The notes beneath the pieces are model-generated. The model searched no databases. It saw nothing but the letters and a program-made list of their open reading frames with translations, and had not been told where the DNA came from. Of a stretch of 64,000 bases of DNA, positions 34,593-42,669 are shown piece by piece; positions within the stretch are counted from its first letter, which is position 1, and each line of letters opens with the position of its first letter. The DNA lies in NCBI RefSeq assembly GCF_044003965.1, contig NZ_JBAWKC010000001.1, positions 1,240,001 to 1,304,000 on the forward strand. Reading direction: 5' to 3'. A program made the translations under genes and the position numbers. Source of the DNA: Yeosuana aquiaggeris. Lineage in GTDB: Bacteria; Bacteroidota; Bacteroidia; Flavobacteriales; Flavobacteriaceae.

Positions 34593-35810
34593 TTACTTGT
34601 AAATTAAATATTTGACTCTGATTTTCTTAAAATTTTCAAGATCTTCTTGCCAAGTAGCTCTTATCTCTTCTTCAGTTAATCCTGATTCTATTTGTTTTTG
34701 TAAAATTTCATTACCAGCGTGAACAGTAAATGTAGTGCCAAAGAATATTTCACTTTTTGGTGTCTTATTATAGGCGTCAATAATATATTTTAAAGTGAAT
34801 TTATGAAGTTTTGGTTCCTTTCTTAAATCTACTCCATAACAAATTTTATTCTCAAACCTGGGATGTTTATCACCTTCATTAGGTTTAGGAATATAACTAA
34901 AATCACTTTTCGGAAAAAAGGGAGCGCCATAACACTGCATCTGCAAATTAGTGCCGCGTCCCACATTAATAATGGTTCCTCTAAAAATATCTAAGCTGGG
35001 ATATAAGTTGATGGCTTTATCATTTGGTAAATTGGGTGATGGTTTGATAGGCAGACTATAATAGGTTTTATGGGTATAGTTTTTTAAACGAATAACCGTG
35101 AGATTACAAACTAACTTATTTTCTAACCAATGTTCCCCGTTTATCATTAGAGCATATTCCCCAATAGTCATGCCATAGACTAGTGGAACGGGATGCATAC
35201 CAACAAAACTTTTATAGGTAAGATCTAAAACAGGACCATCAATGTAGTACCCGTTGGGATTTGGTCTGTCAAGAACAATCATAGGTATATTGGCTTCTGC
35301 GCAAGCTTCCATTACATAGTGCATGGTAGATAAATAGGTGTAAAAGCGTACACCTACATCTTGAAGATCAAAAACTACTACATCTACATCCTTAAGTTGT
35401 TCCGTCGTTGGTTTTCTATTTTTACCATGAAGCGAAATGATGGATAAGCCCGTTTTATTGTCTTTACTATCATCAACTAATTCACCAGCATCTGCTTTTC
35501 CTCTAAAACCATGTTCTGGAGAAAATACTTTTACGATATTAATTTTTAGTTTTAGTAAAGAATCCACTAAATGAGAGTATGTATTTTGTTCAGAGTCTTT
35601 AAAAATTACACTACTCTGGTTAGCCACAATACCAACTCGTTTTCCTTCTAATAGCTTTAAATAGTGGTCCGTCTGATTAGCACCCACAATTACTTCTGGG
35701 TTTTGAATGGTGATCATTTCTTGTTTTGATTCACCTTTTGAAAAGTTTCCGCACGAAATCAATACTAAAAGAAATAATAAAACTGTATTTTTGAAAACAT
35801 TAAATATCAT
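34593..35810 (-). CDS. namZ: NamZ-like exo-beta-N-acetylmuramidase (DUF1343)
   Basis: A 405-residue lipoprotein (lipobox LISC, Cys20). The DUF1343 body has the family motifs PEHGFRGKADAGE (about 95-107), FDLQDVGVRFYTYLSTMHY and VLDRPNPNG. Members characterised in Bacillus and Tannerella remove N-acetylmuramic acid from the non-reducing ends of peptidoglycan fragments. This one probably acts in the periplasm in cell-wall recycling. It is first in a two-gene unit with the serine hydrolase and divergent from the permease gene, only 8 bp between start codons. Confidence 0.87.
   Translation of the reverse strand: MIFNVFKNTVLLFLLVLISCGNFSKGESKQEMITIQNPEVIVGANQTDHYLKLLEGKRVGIVANQSSVIFKDSEQNTYSHLVDSLLKLKINIVKVFSPEHGFRGKADAGELVDDSKDNKTGLSIISLHGKNRKPTTEQLKDVDVVVFDLQDVGVRFYTYLSTMHYVMEACAEANIPMIVLDRPNPNGYYIDGPVLDLTYKSFVGMHPVPLVYGMTIGEYALMINGEHWLENKLVCNLTVIRLKNYTHKTYYSLPIKPSPNLPNDKAINLYPSLDIFRGTIINVGRGTNLQMQCYGAPFFPKSDFSYIPKPNEGDKHPRFENKICYGVDLRKEPKLHKFTLKYIIDAYNKTPKSEIFFGTTFTVHAGNEILQKQIESGLTEEEIRATWQEDLENFKKIRVKYLIYK
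35786..35793 (+). promoter_or_regulatory. Predicted -7 element of the permease gene
   Basis: TATTTTTG, 25 bp before the TTG start at 35819. It lies inside the 5' coding end of the divergent NamZ-like gene. Confidence 0.45.
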
Positions 35811-35818
35811 TACAAAAT

Positions 35819-37054
35819 TTGAATTACGAGTATTTTATAGCAAAACGCATTATTGGTAGTAAAGCGTATAAAAGTAGTATTTCGGCACCAATAATAAAAA
35901 TTGGAATTTCTGCTATTGCCATTGGTATAGTGGTCATGATGATCGCTATTGCAACGGGTATTGGACTGCAACAAAAAATCCGTGATAAAGTAGTAGCATT
36001 TAATGGTCATGTGATCATTTCAAATTTTGACAGTAATAATTCACAGGAAAGTATTTTTCCTATTTCAACTAAGCAAGATTTTTATCCGGAGTTCAAAACT
36101 GTTGAAGGCATAAAGCATATTCAGGCGGTAGCAACAAAATTCGGTGTTATTAGAACGGAGACTGATTTTGAAGGGGTTGTTTTAAAAGGCGTTGGCGCCG
36201 ATTACAGCTGGAATTATTTTAAAGATTTTTTACTTGAGGGCAGATTGCCGGACTATACGGGAGAGAGAAATGAAGAGGTTTTAATGTCTGAATACATTGC
36301 CAATCGTTTAAAATTTAAACTTGGTGATACTTTTCAAATGATTTTTGCCAAAGATGACCCAGAGAAATTACCAAATATTATTACTTATACTATTGTGGGT
36401 ATATATAATTCGGGATTTCAGGATTTTGATGCGACTTATGTGATTGGCGATATTCGACATTTACAGCGCATTAATAACTGGGATAGTGACCAGGTGGGGA
36501 GTTTTGAAGTATTTGTTGATGATTACAACCAGCTTCAAGAAAAAGGCATTGAAATATATCATAACACACCTTCAACTTTTAATACACAAACCATTAGCGA
36601 AAAGTATGTTTCCATTTTTGAATGGATAAAAATATTTGATAAAAACATTTATGCCATTATTGCCATTATGATTTTAGTGGCAGGGATTAACATGATTACC
36701 GCTTTGCTGGTGTTAATTTTAGAGCGAACGCAGATGATAGGGATTCTGAAAGCCCTGGGAAGCAATAACTGGAGTATCCGTAAGTTGTTTTTATATAATG
36801 CCTCTTACTTAATCGTTTTAGGTTTGTTTTGGGGAAACCTGATAGGCTTAAGTTTGTTATTTGCTCAGAAATACTTTAAACTATTTCCACTGGACCCCAG
36901 TGTGTACTATGTGAGTGAGGCCCCGATATACATTAATTTCGGGTATATATTGGCATTAAATATATGCACCCTTGTGTTATGTTTAATCATGTTGTTAGTG
37001 CCGTCTTACGTTATCACAAAAATATCACCGGTAAAAGCCATTAGGTTTGAATAA
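35819..37054 (+). CDS. LolC/LolE-like ABC permease
   Basis: The 411 residues follow the MacB/LolCE/FtsX topology: one N-terminal membrane segment (about 27-50), a large periplasmic MacB_PCD domain (50-270), then three segments (about 277-300, 325-350, 375-400). LERTQMIGILKALGSNNWSI is the usual coupling region. Together with an ATPase it would extract lipoproteins or work as a mechanotransmitter. No ATPase gene is adjacent; the FtsE-like ATPase lies 11 kb away. TTG start at 35819, fitting the family N-terminus (FIAKRI-G-K). Confidence 0.85.
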   Translation: MNYEYFIAKRIIGSKAYKSSISAPIIKIGISAIAIGIVVMMIAIATGIGLQQKIRDKVVAFNGHVIISNFDSNNSQESIFPISTKQDFYPEFKTVEGIKHIQAVATKFGVIRTETDFEGVVLKGVGADYSWNYFKDFLLEGRLPDYTGERNEEVLMSEYIANRLKFKLGDTFQMIFAKDDPEKLPNIITYTIVGIYNSGFQDFDATYVIGDIRHLQRINNWDSDQVGSFEVFVDDYNQLQEKGIEIYHNTPSTFNTQTISEKYVSIFEWIKIFDKNIYAIIAIMILVAGINMITALLVLILERTQMIGILKALGSNNWSIRKLFLYNASYLIVLGLFWGNLIGLSLLFAQKYFKLFPLDPSVYYVSEAPIYINFGYILALNICTLVLCLIMLLVPSYVITKISPVKAIRFE

Positions 37055-37058
37055 TTTG

Positions 37059-37140
37059 GGTGTTCCCATACTACAAGTATGGTCGTGCTCTTGCAAGTCG
37101 CTTTTTTCAAACAGCTCCAACAGTTGCTCCATCACTAACA
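37059..37140 (+). repeat. Extragenic repeat, copy B
   Basis: Second copy of the element at 4253-4341, same orientation. GTCGCTTTTTT and GCTCCAACA are identical; the 5' hairpin (CCATACTACAAGTATGG) differs in sequence from copy A but keeps the pairing. It starts 4 bp after the permease stop codon and may also act as its 3' end. Confidence 0.6.
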
Positions 37141-37182
37141 CAATTATAGTAAACAATTAACATTTTACTAGTGGGTTTTTGT

Positions 37183-37190
37183 TAATTTTG
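37183..37190 (+). promoter_or_regulatory. Predicted -7 element of the PLP-enzyme gene
   Basis: TAATTTTG, 17 bp before the ATG at 37208, matches TANNTTTG. Confidence 0.45.
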
Positions 37191-37207
37191 CCAACTGAAA
37201 ATATTTT

Positions 37208-38188
37208 ATGAAGTACGCAGAAAACATATTAGAAACGATTGGTAATACACCCTTAGTTAAAATTAACAGACTCACCAAAGAGTTACCTTGCTTGGTACTT
37301 GCAAAGTATGAAACCTTTAATCCTGGCAATTCAACTAAAGATAGGATGGCTGTTAAAATGATTGAAGATGCTGAGGCTGATGGTCGTTTAAAACCGGGAG
37401 GAACTATTATTGAAGGAACTTCAGGAAATACAGGTATGGGTCTGGCTTTAGCAGCTATAGTCAAAGGATATAAATGCGTATTTGTAATAAGTGATAAGCA
37501 ATCCAAGGAGAAAATGGATATCCTGCGTGCGGTTGGAGCCGAAGTGGTGGTGTGTCCAACAGATGTAGAACCAACAGATCCACGGTCTTATTATTCTGTT
37601 TCTAAGCGTTTAGCTGAGGAGACACCAAATTCATGGTATGTCAATCAATATGATAACCCAAGTAATGCCTTAGCGCATTATGAATCTACGGGGCCAGAAA
37701 TCTGGGAACAGACCGATGGTAAAATCACTCATTTTGTAGTGGGTGTAGGCACGGGAGGTACTATTTCAGGGGTTGGTAAATATTTAAAAGAACAAAACCC
37801 TGATATTAAAATTTGGGGAATTGATACCTATGGAAGTGTTTTTAAAAAATATCATGAAACAGGTGTTTTTGATGAGAAAGAAATTTATCCTTATGTCACT
37901 GAAGGTATAGGAGAAGATATCCTTCCTAAAAATGTGGATTTCAGTATTATTGATGGTTTTACAAAAGTAACCGATAAAGATGCTGCCATTTATACGCAGC
38001 GTTTAGCCAAGGAAGAAGGCATGTTTTTAGGTAATTCAGCAGGGGCAGCTATAAAAGGGGTGCTCCAGTTAAAAGAACATTTCACAAAAGAGGATGTGGT
38101 AGTAGTATTATTTCATGACCACGGCAGCCGTTATGTGGCTAAAATGTTCAATGACGACTGGATGCGCAAAATGGGTTATAAGGATTAA
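37208..38188 (+). CDS. Cysteine synthase / cystathionine beta-synthase-like PLP enzyme
   Basis: A 326-residue fold-type II PLP enzyme. The Schiff-base lysine is K44 in NPGNSTKDRMA, with TSGNTGMG (substrate loop) and GTGGTISGVG (phosphate-binding loop). EGIGEDILPKNVD resembles cystathionine beta-synthases more than O-acetylserine sulfhydrylases, but the C-terminal CBS (Bateman) domains are absent. It could make cysteine from O-acetylserine or cystathionine from homocysteine and serine. It is monocistronic. Confidence 0.83.
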   Translation: MKYAENILETIGNTPLVKINRLTKELPCLVLAKYETFNPGNSTKDRMAVKMIEDAEADGRLKPGGTIIEGTSGNTGMGLALAAIVKGYKCVFVISDKQSKEKMDILRAVGAEVVVCPTDVEPTDPRSYYSVSKRLAEETPNSWYVNQYDNPSNALAHYESTGPEIWEQTDGKITHFVVGVGTGGTISGVGKYLKEQNPDIKIWGIDTYGSVFKKYHETGVFDEKEIYPYVTEGIGEDILPKNVDFSIIDGFTKVTDKDAAIYTQRLAKEEGMFLGNSAGAAIKGVLQLKEHFTKEDVVVVLFHDHGSRYVAKMFNDDWMRKMGYKD

Positions 38189-38198
38189 AAATAAAAAA

Positions 38199-38238
38199 CG
38201 TTATTTCGAGAAATAAAGTCACAAAGCAATCTGTTTAT
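38199..38238. repeat. Degenerate 'CATTGCGAG...AAGCAATCTG' intergenic repeat
   Basis: CGTTATTTCGAGAAATAAAG followed by TCACAAAGCAATCTGTTTAT resembles the intergenic repeat family (CGTCATTGCGAGGCACGAAGCAATCTG) common in Bacteroidota and other phyla. The inner TTATTTC/GAAATAA can pair. It sits between convergent genes. Confidence 0.45.
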
Positions 38239-38258
38239 AAAATTAATATAGACTTTTT

Positions 38259-38792
38259 CTATTTTAACTCGATGTTTTCTATTTCCAATTGAAAAGACTC
38301 GGCTTTTTTATTGCCTATTAAAAAGGCAATTAGTTCCATTTGTTCGCCTCGGTAGTTTCCTATATTTAATTTTCTGCCACGAAAAGCCGGATACATGCTG
38401 TTAAAAGGTATTTCTATGGTTTCCCATTCACCAGAGGTTTGAAAGGGGGCAACATAGGAATAGTCATTGCTATTATTAGTTTTAATTCTGAATTGATAAG
38501 ATTTCCCATCACCTTTTAATCTGATGCTAACCTTGGTGAAATTATTAACCTGTTTAGCATTAAATCGATATTGCACCATTGAGAAACCACCATTATTTTC
38601 TAAAGACACCTTACCTTTAAAAAGTCCTTTTCCAGAATTGCTTAAACCAAAAGTACCATTAGAGCGTCCACCCATCACCACATCATCCACAATGTTCCAA
38701 TTAGAAATGTCACTTTGGTCATTAAAATTAAAAAGGGTCATGGTATTTTGAAATAAGGTTAATATAAAAATTAGTGATAGTATTTTATTCAA
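38259..38792 (-). CDS. CIA30-family protein
   Basis: A 177-residue protein with a short hydrophobic N-terminus (1-16, likely a secretion signal) and a beta-sandwich CIA30 domain (about 22-175): SNWNIVDDVVMGGRSNGTF, FKGKVSLENNGGFSMVQYRF, WETIEIPFNSMYPAFRGRKL. The family is named for mitochondrial complex I assembly; the bacterial secreted members resemble carbohydrate-binding modules and have no known role. An extragenic cassette-like stretch precedes it. Confidence 0.83.
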   Translation of the reverse strand: MNKILSLIFILTLFQNTMTLFNFNDQSDISNWNIVDDVVMGGRSNGTFGLSNSGKGLFKGKVSLENNGGFSMVQYRFNAKQVNNFTKVSIRLKGDGKSYQFRIKTNNSNDYSYVAPFQTSGEWETIEIPFNSMYPAFRGRKLNIGNYRGEQMELIAFLIGNKKAESFQLEIENIELK

Positions 38793-38820
38793 TTTGATGT
38801 TTGTTTAAAGTGTTTTTATA

Positions 38821-39090
38821 AGGTTAGTTGCGGTTTTGTGTGTGAGGATTTTCCGTAGGAAAATCAGACGTAACGAAATAGCAACGGTCTTTGTTTAAGC
38901 ACTAAAATAACAATTAATTTTATAAGGTGTTGCCATACGTTTTTATTCCGTAATAATTATTCCGTCAACGATTTCTTTTTCACTAGGTCTCTCAAACCAA
39001 CTTTCCATAAATTCAAAATTTTCTTTGGTTACTTCAAATTCGAAAGTAGCTCCTTTTTCGTCATTCTGTCATAATTGTTGCCAACTAGTT
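38821..39090 (-). other. Cassette-like scar with inverted-repeat spacer
   Basis: Read on the minus strand, GTTGGCAAC (39077-39085), a start-less gene tail, TAA, then a TGGCAACACC core (38926-38935), a spacer with CCGTTGC, an 8-bp hairpin GATTTTCC-GTA-GGAAAATC (38847-38865), and CCGCAACTAACCT at the end, just before the CIA30 start. This order resembles the gene-cassette junctions with paired GTTGC/GCAAC cores seen in flavobacterial genomes. It could be a decayed cassette or an extragenic repeat. Confidence 0.45.
38943..39068 (-). pseudogene. Start-less C-terminal gene tail
   Basis: A frame of 41 residues ends FMESWFERPSEKEIVDGII before the stop and is clearly protein-like, yet the first in-frame codon upstream is TGA and no start precedes it. 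It is the tail of a small acidic protein, enclosed between GTTGGCAAC-type motifs. The family is not identified. Confidence 0.5.
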
Positions 39091-39167
39091 ATATATGAAG
39101 TTTATGTGCTTATTATACTAAAAATTTACTGGATAATAGGTTCTTTTGTTATTGTTTATAATATTTT

Positions 39168-39563
39168 CTAATTATTTTCAATATCACTAATATGATGCTC
39201 TAAGGCTTCAACTGATATTTGAATTTCTCTGATTAAAAAGGCTAATGAAAGAATTAATAAAATCAAGGCTAACCCAAAAACCCAAACGGCAATGGTGTGT
39301 TGCTGTATATAAACTAAAAACATGGTTACTACACAAAGTAATAAACTGCTAATGCCAAAAATTTGCATGGACCGCGTAAGATACAGACGTTTTTTCAGAT
39401 TTTTAATTTGCTTTATAAGCGCTTTGTCTTTTTTTTCAAGGTATTTGTCGTGTAAATTTCTAACCACTGCAGCGTAAGCTAAAAATCTATTGGTATAAGC
39501 AAGCATGATTAATGAGATGGCTGAAAATAATAGGGCAGGTGTAGTAAGCGATAATTGTTCCAT
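39168..39563 (-). CDS. DUF2721 membrane protein
   Basis: The 131 residues comprise one N-terminal membrane segment (10-30), a basic coiled helix (38-58) and a C-terminal membrane hairpin (about 68-86 and 91-110). This is the DUF2721 layout (TTPALLFSAISLIMLAYTNRF). The function is unknown. It follows the hemG gene on the same strand by 26 bp, so it is probably co-transcribed. Confidence 0.8.
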   Translation of the reverse strand: MEQLSLTTPALLFSAISLIMLAYTNRFLAYAAVVRNLHDKYLEKKDKALIKQIKNLKKRLYLTRSMQIFGISSLLLCVVTMFLVYIQQHTIAVWVFGLALILLILSLAFLIREIQISVEALEHHISDIENN

Positions 39564-39589
39564 TTAGTAAATCTGGTTTTGATGCTTTT

Positions 39590-40117
39590 TTATAAATCAA
39601 TAAGCTTCAAGCCAAAGGCTTTTACCTTATCCCAGTTGGTATATTCTATTTCGGCATCCTTATTAGTTGGGCCTTTAGTCATATACATAATGAGTTGAAT
39701 CATGAGCCTATCAAAAAATGTATATTTTTTATAATCAATTTTTCCGGCAAAGCATTCAACCAAAGTAGGTTTCCAATCTATGGTTTTAAAGAACTTAATC
39801 ACATATGGATTGGTATCTGGTGCACTTTTTTCTTCTTTACGCGCCACTAAGTTTACTGAAAAGAAGACCGATTTTGTAGCTTCTAGTTCCGTTTTATGGG
39901 CTTTAATGAATTCAATTATTTTTTTATGATGAACCCCATAGCGAATACTTGAACCAATCACAATTTTGTCGTAATCTTTTAAATCGCCTTCAAAAGTGTC
40001 AATTGAAAAAAGGTCAACTTGCTGGTTGTGTTCTTTTAATTGTTTTGTAATAGCATTACAAATTTTTAAGGTCTGACCATCTACCGATGAATAGATGATT
40101 ACTAGTTTATTTTGCAT
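39590..40117 (-). CDS. hemG: Menaquinone-dependent protoporphyrinogen oxidase
   Basis: A 175-residue flavodoxin-fold protein. The FMN phosphate loop is IYSSVDGQTLKIC (8-20), followed by YDKIVIGSSIRYGVHH and the HemG-specific insert FFSVNLVARKEEKSAPDTNPY. HemG oxidises protoporphyrinogen IX to protoporphyrin IX, passing electrons to menaquinone, for heme. Membrane association through the C-terminal helix (about 132-148) is expected. Confidence 0.85.
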   Translation of the reverse strand: MQNKLVIIYSSVDGQTLKICNAITKQLKEHNQQVDLFSIDTFEGDLKDYDKIVIGSSIRYGVHHKKIIEFIKAHKTELEATKSVFFSVNLVARKEEKSAPDTNPYVIKFFKTIDWKPTLVECFAGKIDYKKYTFFDRLMIQLIMYMTKGPTNKDAEIEYTNWDKVKAFGLKLIDL

Positions 40118-40224
40118 GTTTTTTAATATTAGATAAAATTACTCATTTATTGAGTTTCATGCAAAAAAACGGAACCCAATTCCTATGTTTTGTACTATGG
40201 AAATTATTGTTTGCGCATAAGTGT

Positions 40225-40851
40225 TTAAAATACGCCTCTACAGCCATTTTTTAAATACACAGCCAGTCTGTCAACTTCCTTGGCGCCTTCAGGAAGCTCT
40301 TCAAATTCAAGACCAGGATATAAAAGTGCGTCTTTCCAGTCTTGAATGGTTTTACTAAAAAATTGAGATGCTATTGAATCAGTTTCATAAACAATGATGT
40401 CATAGGACTCTCCTTTATCTCCACCAAATCTGGTAATAACTTGCCATTCTCCATCCCTTTTATAGGAGGTGTTAGTATGATCTGATTGCGGATAATATTT
40501 ATTATTAGAGGGTTTTAATAATACCCAAATATCTTTATCATGTGAATTTGGGTAAACGCCCATGGTTAAAATTCGGCATTTAACAGAATCACCTGCAACC
40601 GGCGATATGACTTGAACCTTTTCAATTGGGTACTGAATTGGTGATTTTTTGCCAACTGCGACTTGTTCAATTTGACCTTGAAGATGAATAGACCCATAAG
40701 AGTAACCGCCATAAATGATCAATAAAATACCGATGGCACCCAATGGAATTCTCAATTTTGCATTTAATAGACCAAGAGGTTTTATGCTATCTCCAATGGC
40801 AAGGAGAACTAATATAGCCCCAACAATAATGATTACAACTTCTGTAGACAT
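40225..40851 (-). CDS. Membrane protein with extracytoplasmic domain, unknown
   Basis: A 208-residue protein with two N-terminal hydrophobic segments (3-20 and 32-52) and a soluble domain from about 60. The domain reads like a compact beta-sandwich with conserved-looking turns (CRILTMGVYPNSHDKDIWVL, GEWQVITRFGGDKGESYDI) and two Cys (C92, C204) that might pair. I do not recognise a named family. It is monocistronic, upstream of hemG on the same strand with a 107-bp gap. Confidence 0.65.
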   Translation of the reverse strand: MSTEVVIIIVGAILVLLAIGDSIKPLGLLNAKLRIPLGAIGILLIIYGGYSYGSIHLQGQIEQVAVGKKSPIQYPIEKVQVISPVAGDSVKCRILTMGVYPNSHDKDIWVLLKPSNNKYYPQSDHTNTSYKRDGEWQVITRFGGDKGESYDIIVYETDSIASQFFSKTIQDWKDALLYPGLEFEELPEGAKEVDRLAVYLKNGCRGVF

Positions 40852-41296
40852 TTTTTAGTGTTTTAGAATTGATATATGTAGTATTTTTCAATTAAAAACT
40901 GACGATTATTTGCATGTAACATCTTAGTGTTTAACGTTATACCCTAAGCAAAGTTAGCGGTTATATCTGACAAAATCAACTCAATTTACGTGAAATTAGG
41001 GTGTTGTTGTAGTCATTATCTAAAATCTATTAAATAACCAATTAGAAATTTAAAGAAATTGTTTCTTTTTAAGTTGGGTGCAGTTTTAACTAGAGAAGGA
41101 AAGTAAAAATTATAACCTAGTTCAAAATTTTAAAATTTTGTTATTAATTTTAAAGGAATACTTATAAGGGTGTTTAAGGACTTGAATATTTTATAATTTA
41201 GACTTCACTTTTATTAAATAGGTTGAGCCAAAATAAAAAAATAGAAAAAATAAATAATTTAGATTTAATTCTCATTCCTTTTATTAGCTTAGTAAT
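40852..41296. other. Intergenic region with two inverted repeats
   Basis: About 445 bp with no ORF. It contains a hairpin AAAGAAA-TTG-TTTCTTT (41052-41068) and a perfect 18-bp palindrome CAAAATTTTAAAATTTTG (41123-41140). No exact TANNTTTG precedes the next gene. No RNA family is recognised. Confidence 0.4.
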
Positions 41297-42574
41297 ATGC
41301 AAGAAGACTTTTTACATTACTTATGGCAGCATAAAAAATTTGATACTTCAAATTTACAAACTACGGGTAATGAATCTATTTCAATTATTTCTGTAGGAAC
41401 TTATAATGAAAATACGGGTCCTGATTTTTTTAATGCACAACTAAACATTGGCAATCAACTATGGGCTGGCATGGTTGAGATTCATGTAAAGGCATCAGAC
41501 TGGTATGTACACAATCATGAAACAGATTCCAATTATGATAATGTCATTCTGCATGTGGTATGGGAGCATGACACCGAGGTGTTTAGAAAAGATAATTCGT
41601 TGATTCCAACGCTGGAGATAAAGCATTATGTTTCTAAAACCGCTTTAAATAATTATGAAAAATTATTTTCAAAATCTCAAAAATGGATTAATTGTGAAAA
41701 CGATTTTTACGGAGTTGATAATTTTATTTTTAAAAACTGGCTGGAACGATTGTATCTGGAACGATTGGAAAGAAAAACGGAAAGTATCAATCAGCTTTTA
41801 GCCGATTCAAAAAACAACTGGGAAGCTGTGCTGTTTAATATGCTTGCCAAAAACTTTGGACTTAAAGTAAATGGAGAAGCTTTTTTTAGCATGGCAAAAG
41901 CTATAGACTTTTCAATAATTAGAAAATTACAGTCTAATCAAACCGCTTTAGAGGCGCTTTTATTTGGTCAGGCAGGTTTGCTGGAAGATGATATTGAAGA
42001 GGCGTATTATTTAAATCTGGTTCAAGAATATCATTTTTTAAAACACAAATTTAAGTTATCAAACCAAAACGTGATGCCTATTCAGTTTTTCAGATTACGG
42101 CCTCCTAATTTTCCAACGATACGGTTATCACAGTTTGCCGGTTTATATCACCAATCTCAAAATCTGTTTTCACAAGTCGTTGATTGCCAAAATTTAAATG
42201 AATTTTATGATTTGTTTTCAGTCGCTGCTTCATCTTATTGGGAATCGCATTACACCTTTGGGAAAGGTTCAAAATCAGCAAAAAAACCATTGACAAAATC
42301 ATTTATAAATTTATTATTGATCAATACGATAATTCCAATAAAGTTTAATTATGCCATGCAAACCGGGGAAACTATAAATGACGAAATTATTAGTTTGGTT
42401 GAGCAAATACCTTCAGAAGCAAATACTATAGTAGAAAAATTTGAGTCTTTAAAACCAGTTTCTTCTACTGCTTTACAATCTCAGGGCTTAATTGAACTAA
42501 AAAATGAATATTGTATTAAAAATAGGTGTTTACAATGTGCGATAGGTAGTGCAATATTAACAGGAAATCATTAA
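41297..42574 (+). CDS. DUF2851 protein
   Basis: A 425-residue protein of the DUF2851 family, restricted mostly to Bacteroidota. It has the N-terminal LHYLWQHKKF opening, the conserved NTGPDFFNAQLNIGNQLWAG (43-62) and GMVEIHVKASDWYVHNH (62-78), and a C-terminal Cys cluster (C408, C413, C416). DUF2851 is soluble and its function is unknown; the GPDFxxA and E-x-H-x-K-xSDW motifs look nuclease-like, but that is inference. Confidence 0.85.
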   Translation: MQEDFLHYLWQHKKFDTSNLQTTGNESISIISVGTYNENTGPDFFNAQLNIGNQLWAGMVEIHVKASDWYVHNHETDSNYDNVILHVVWEHDTEVFRKDNSLIPTLEIKHYVSKTALNNYEKLFSKSQKWINCENDFYGVDNFIFKNWLERLYLERLERKTESINQLLADSKNNWEAVLFNMLAKNFGLKVNGEAFFSMAKAIDFSIIRKLQSNQTALEALLFGQAGLLEDDIEEAYYLNLVQEYHFLKHKFKLSNQNVMPIQFFRLRPPNFPTIRLSQFAGLYHQSQNLFSQVVDCQNLNEFYDLFSVAASSYWESHYTFGKGSKSAKKPLTKSFINLLLINTIIPIKFNYAMQTGETINDEIISLVEQIPSEANTIVEKFESLKPVSSTALQSQGLIELKNEYCIKNRCLQCAIGSAILTGNH

Positions 42575-42669
42575 TTTGCGGCGTGAAATGTCTCTTAACA
42601 AAGTGGTAAGTATGCTGCGTTTTAATAATGACATTTCAACAACCATTAGGAAGCAATAAAAATTAACTA

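Noticed and set aside
40139..40250. Short + strand ORF starting ATG in the hemG upstream gap
   Set aside because: Runs across the end of the neighbouring gene and has no protein-like character.
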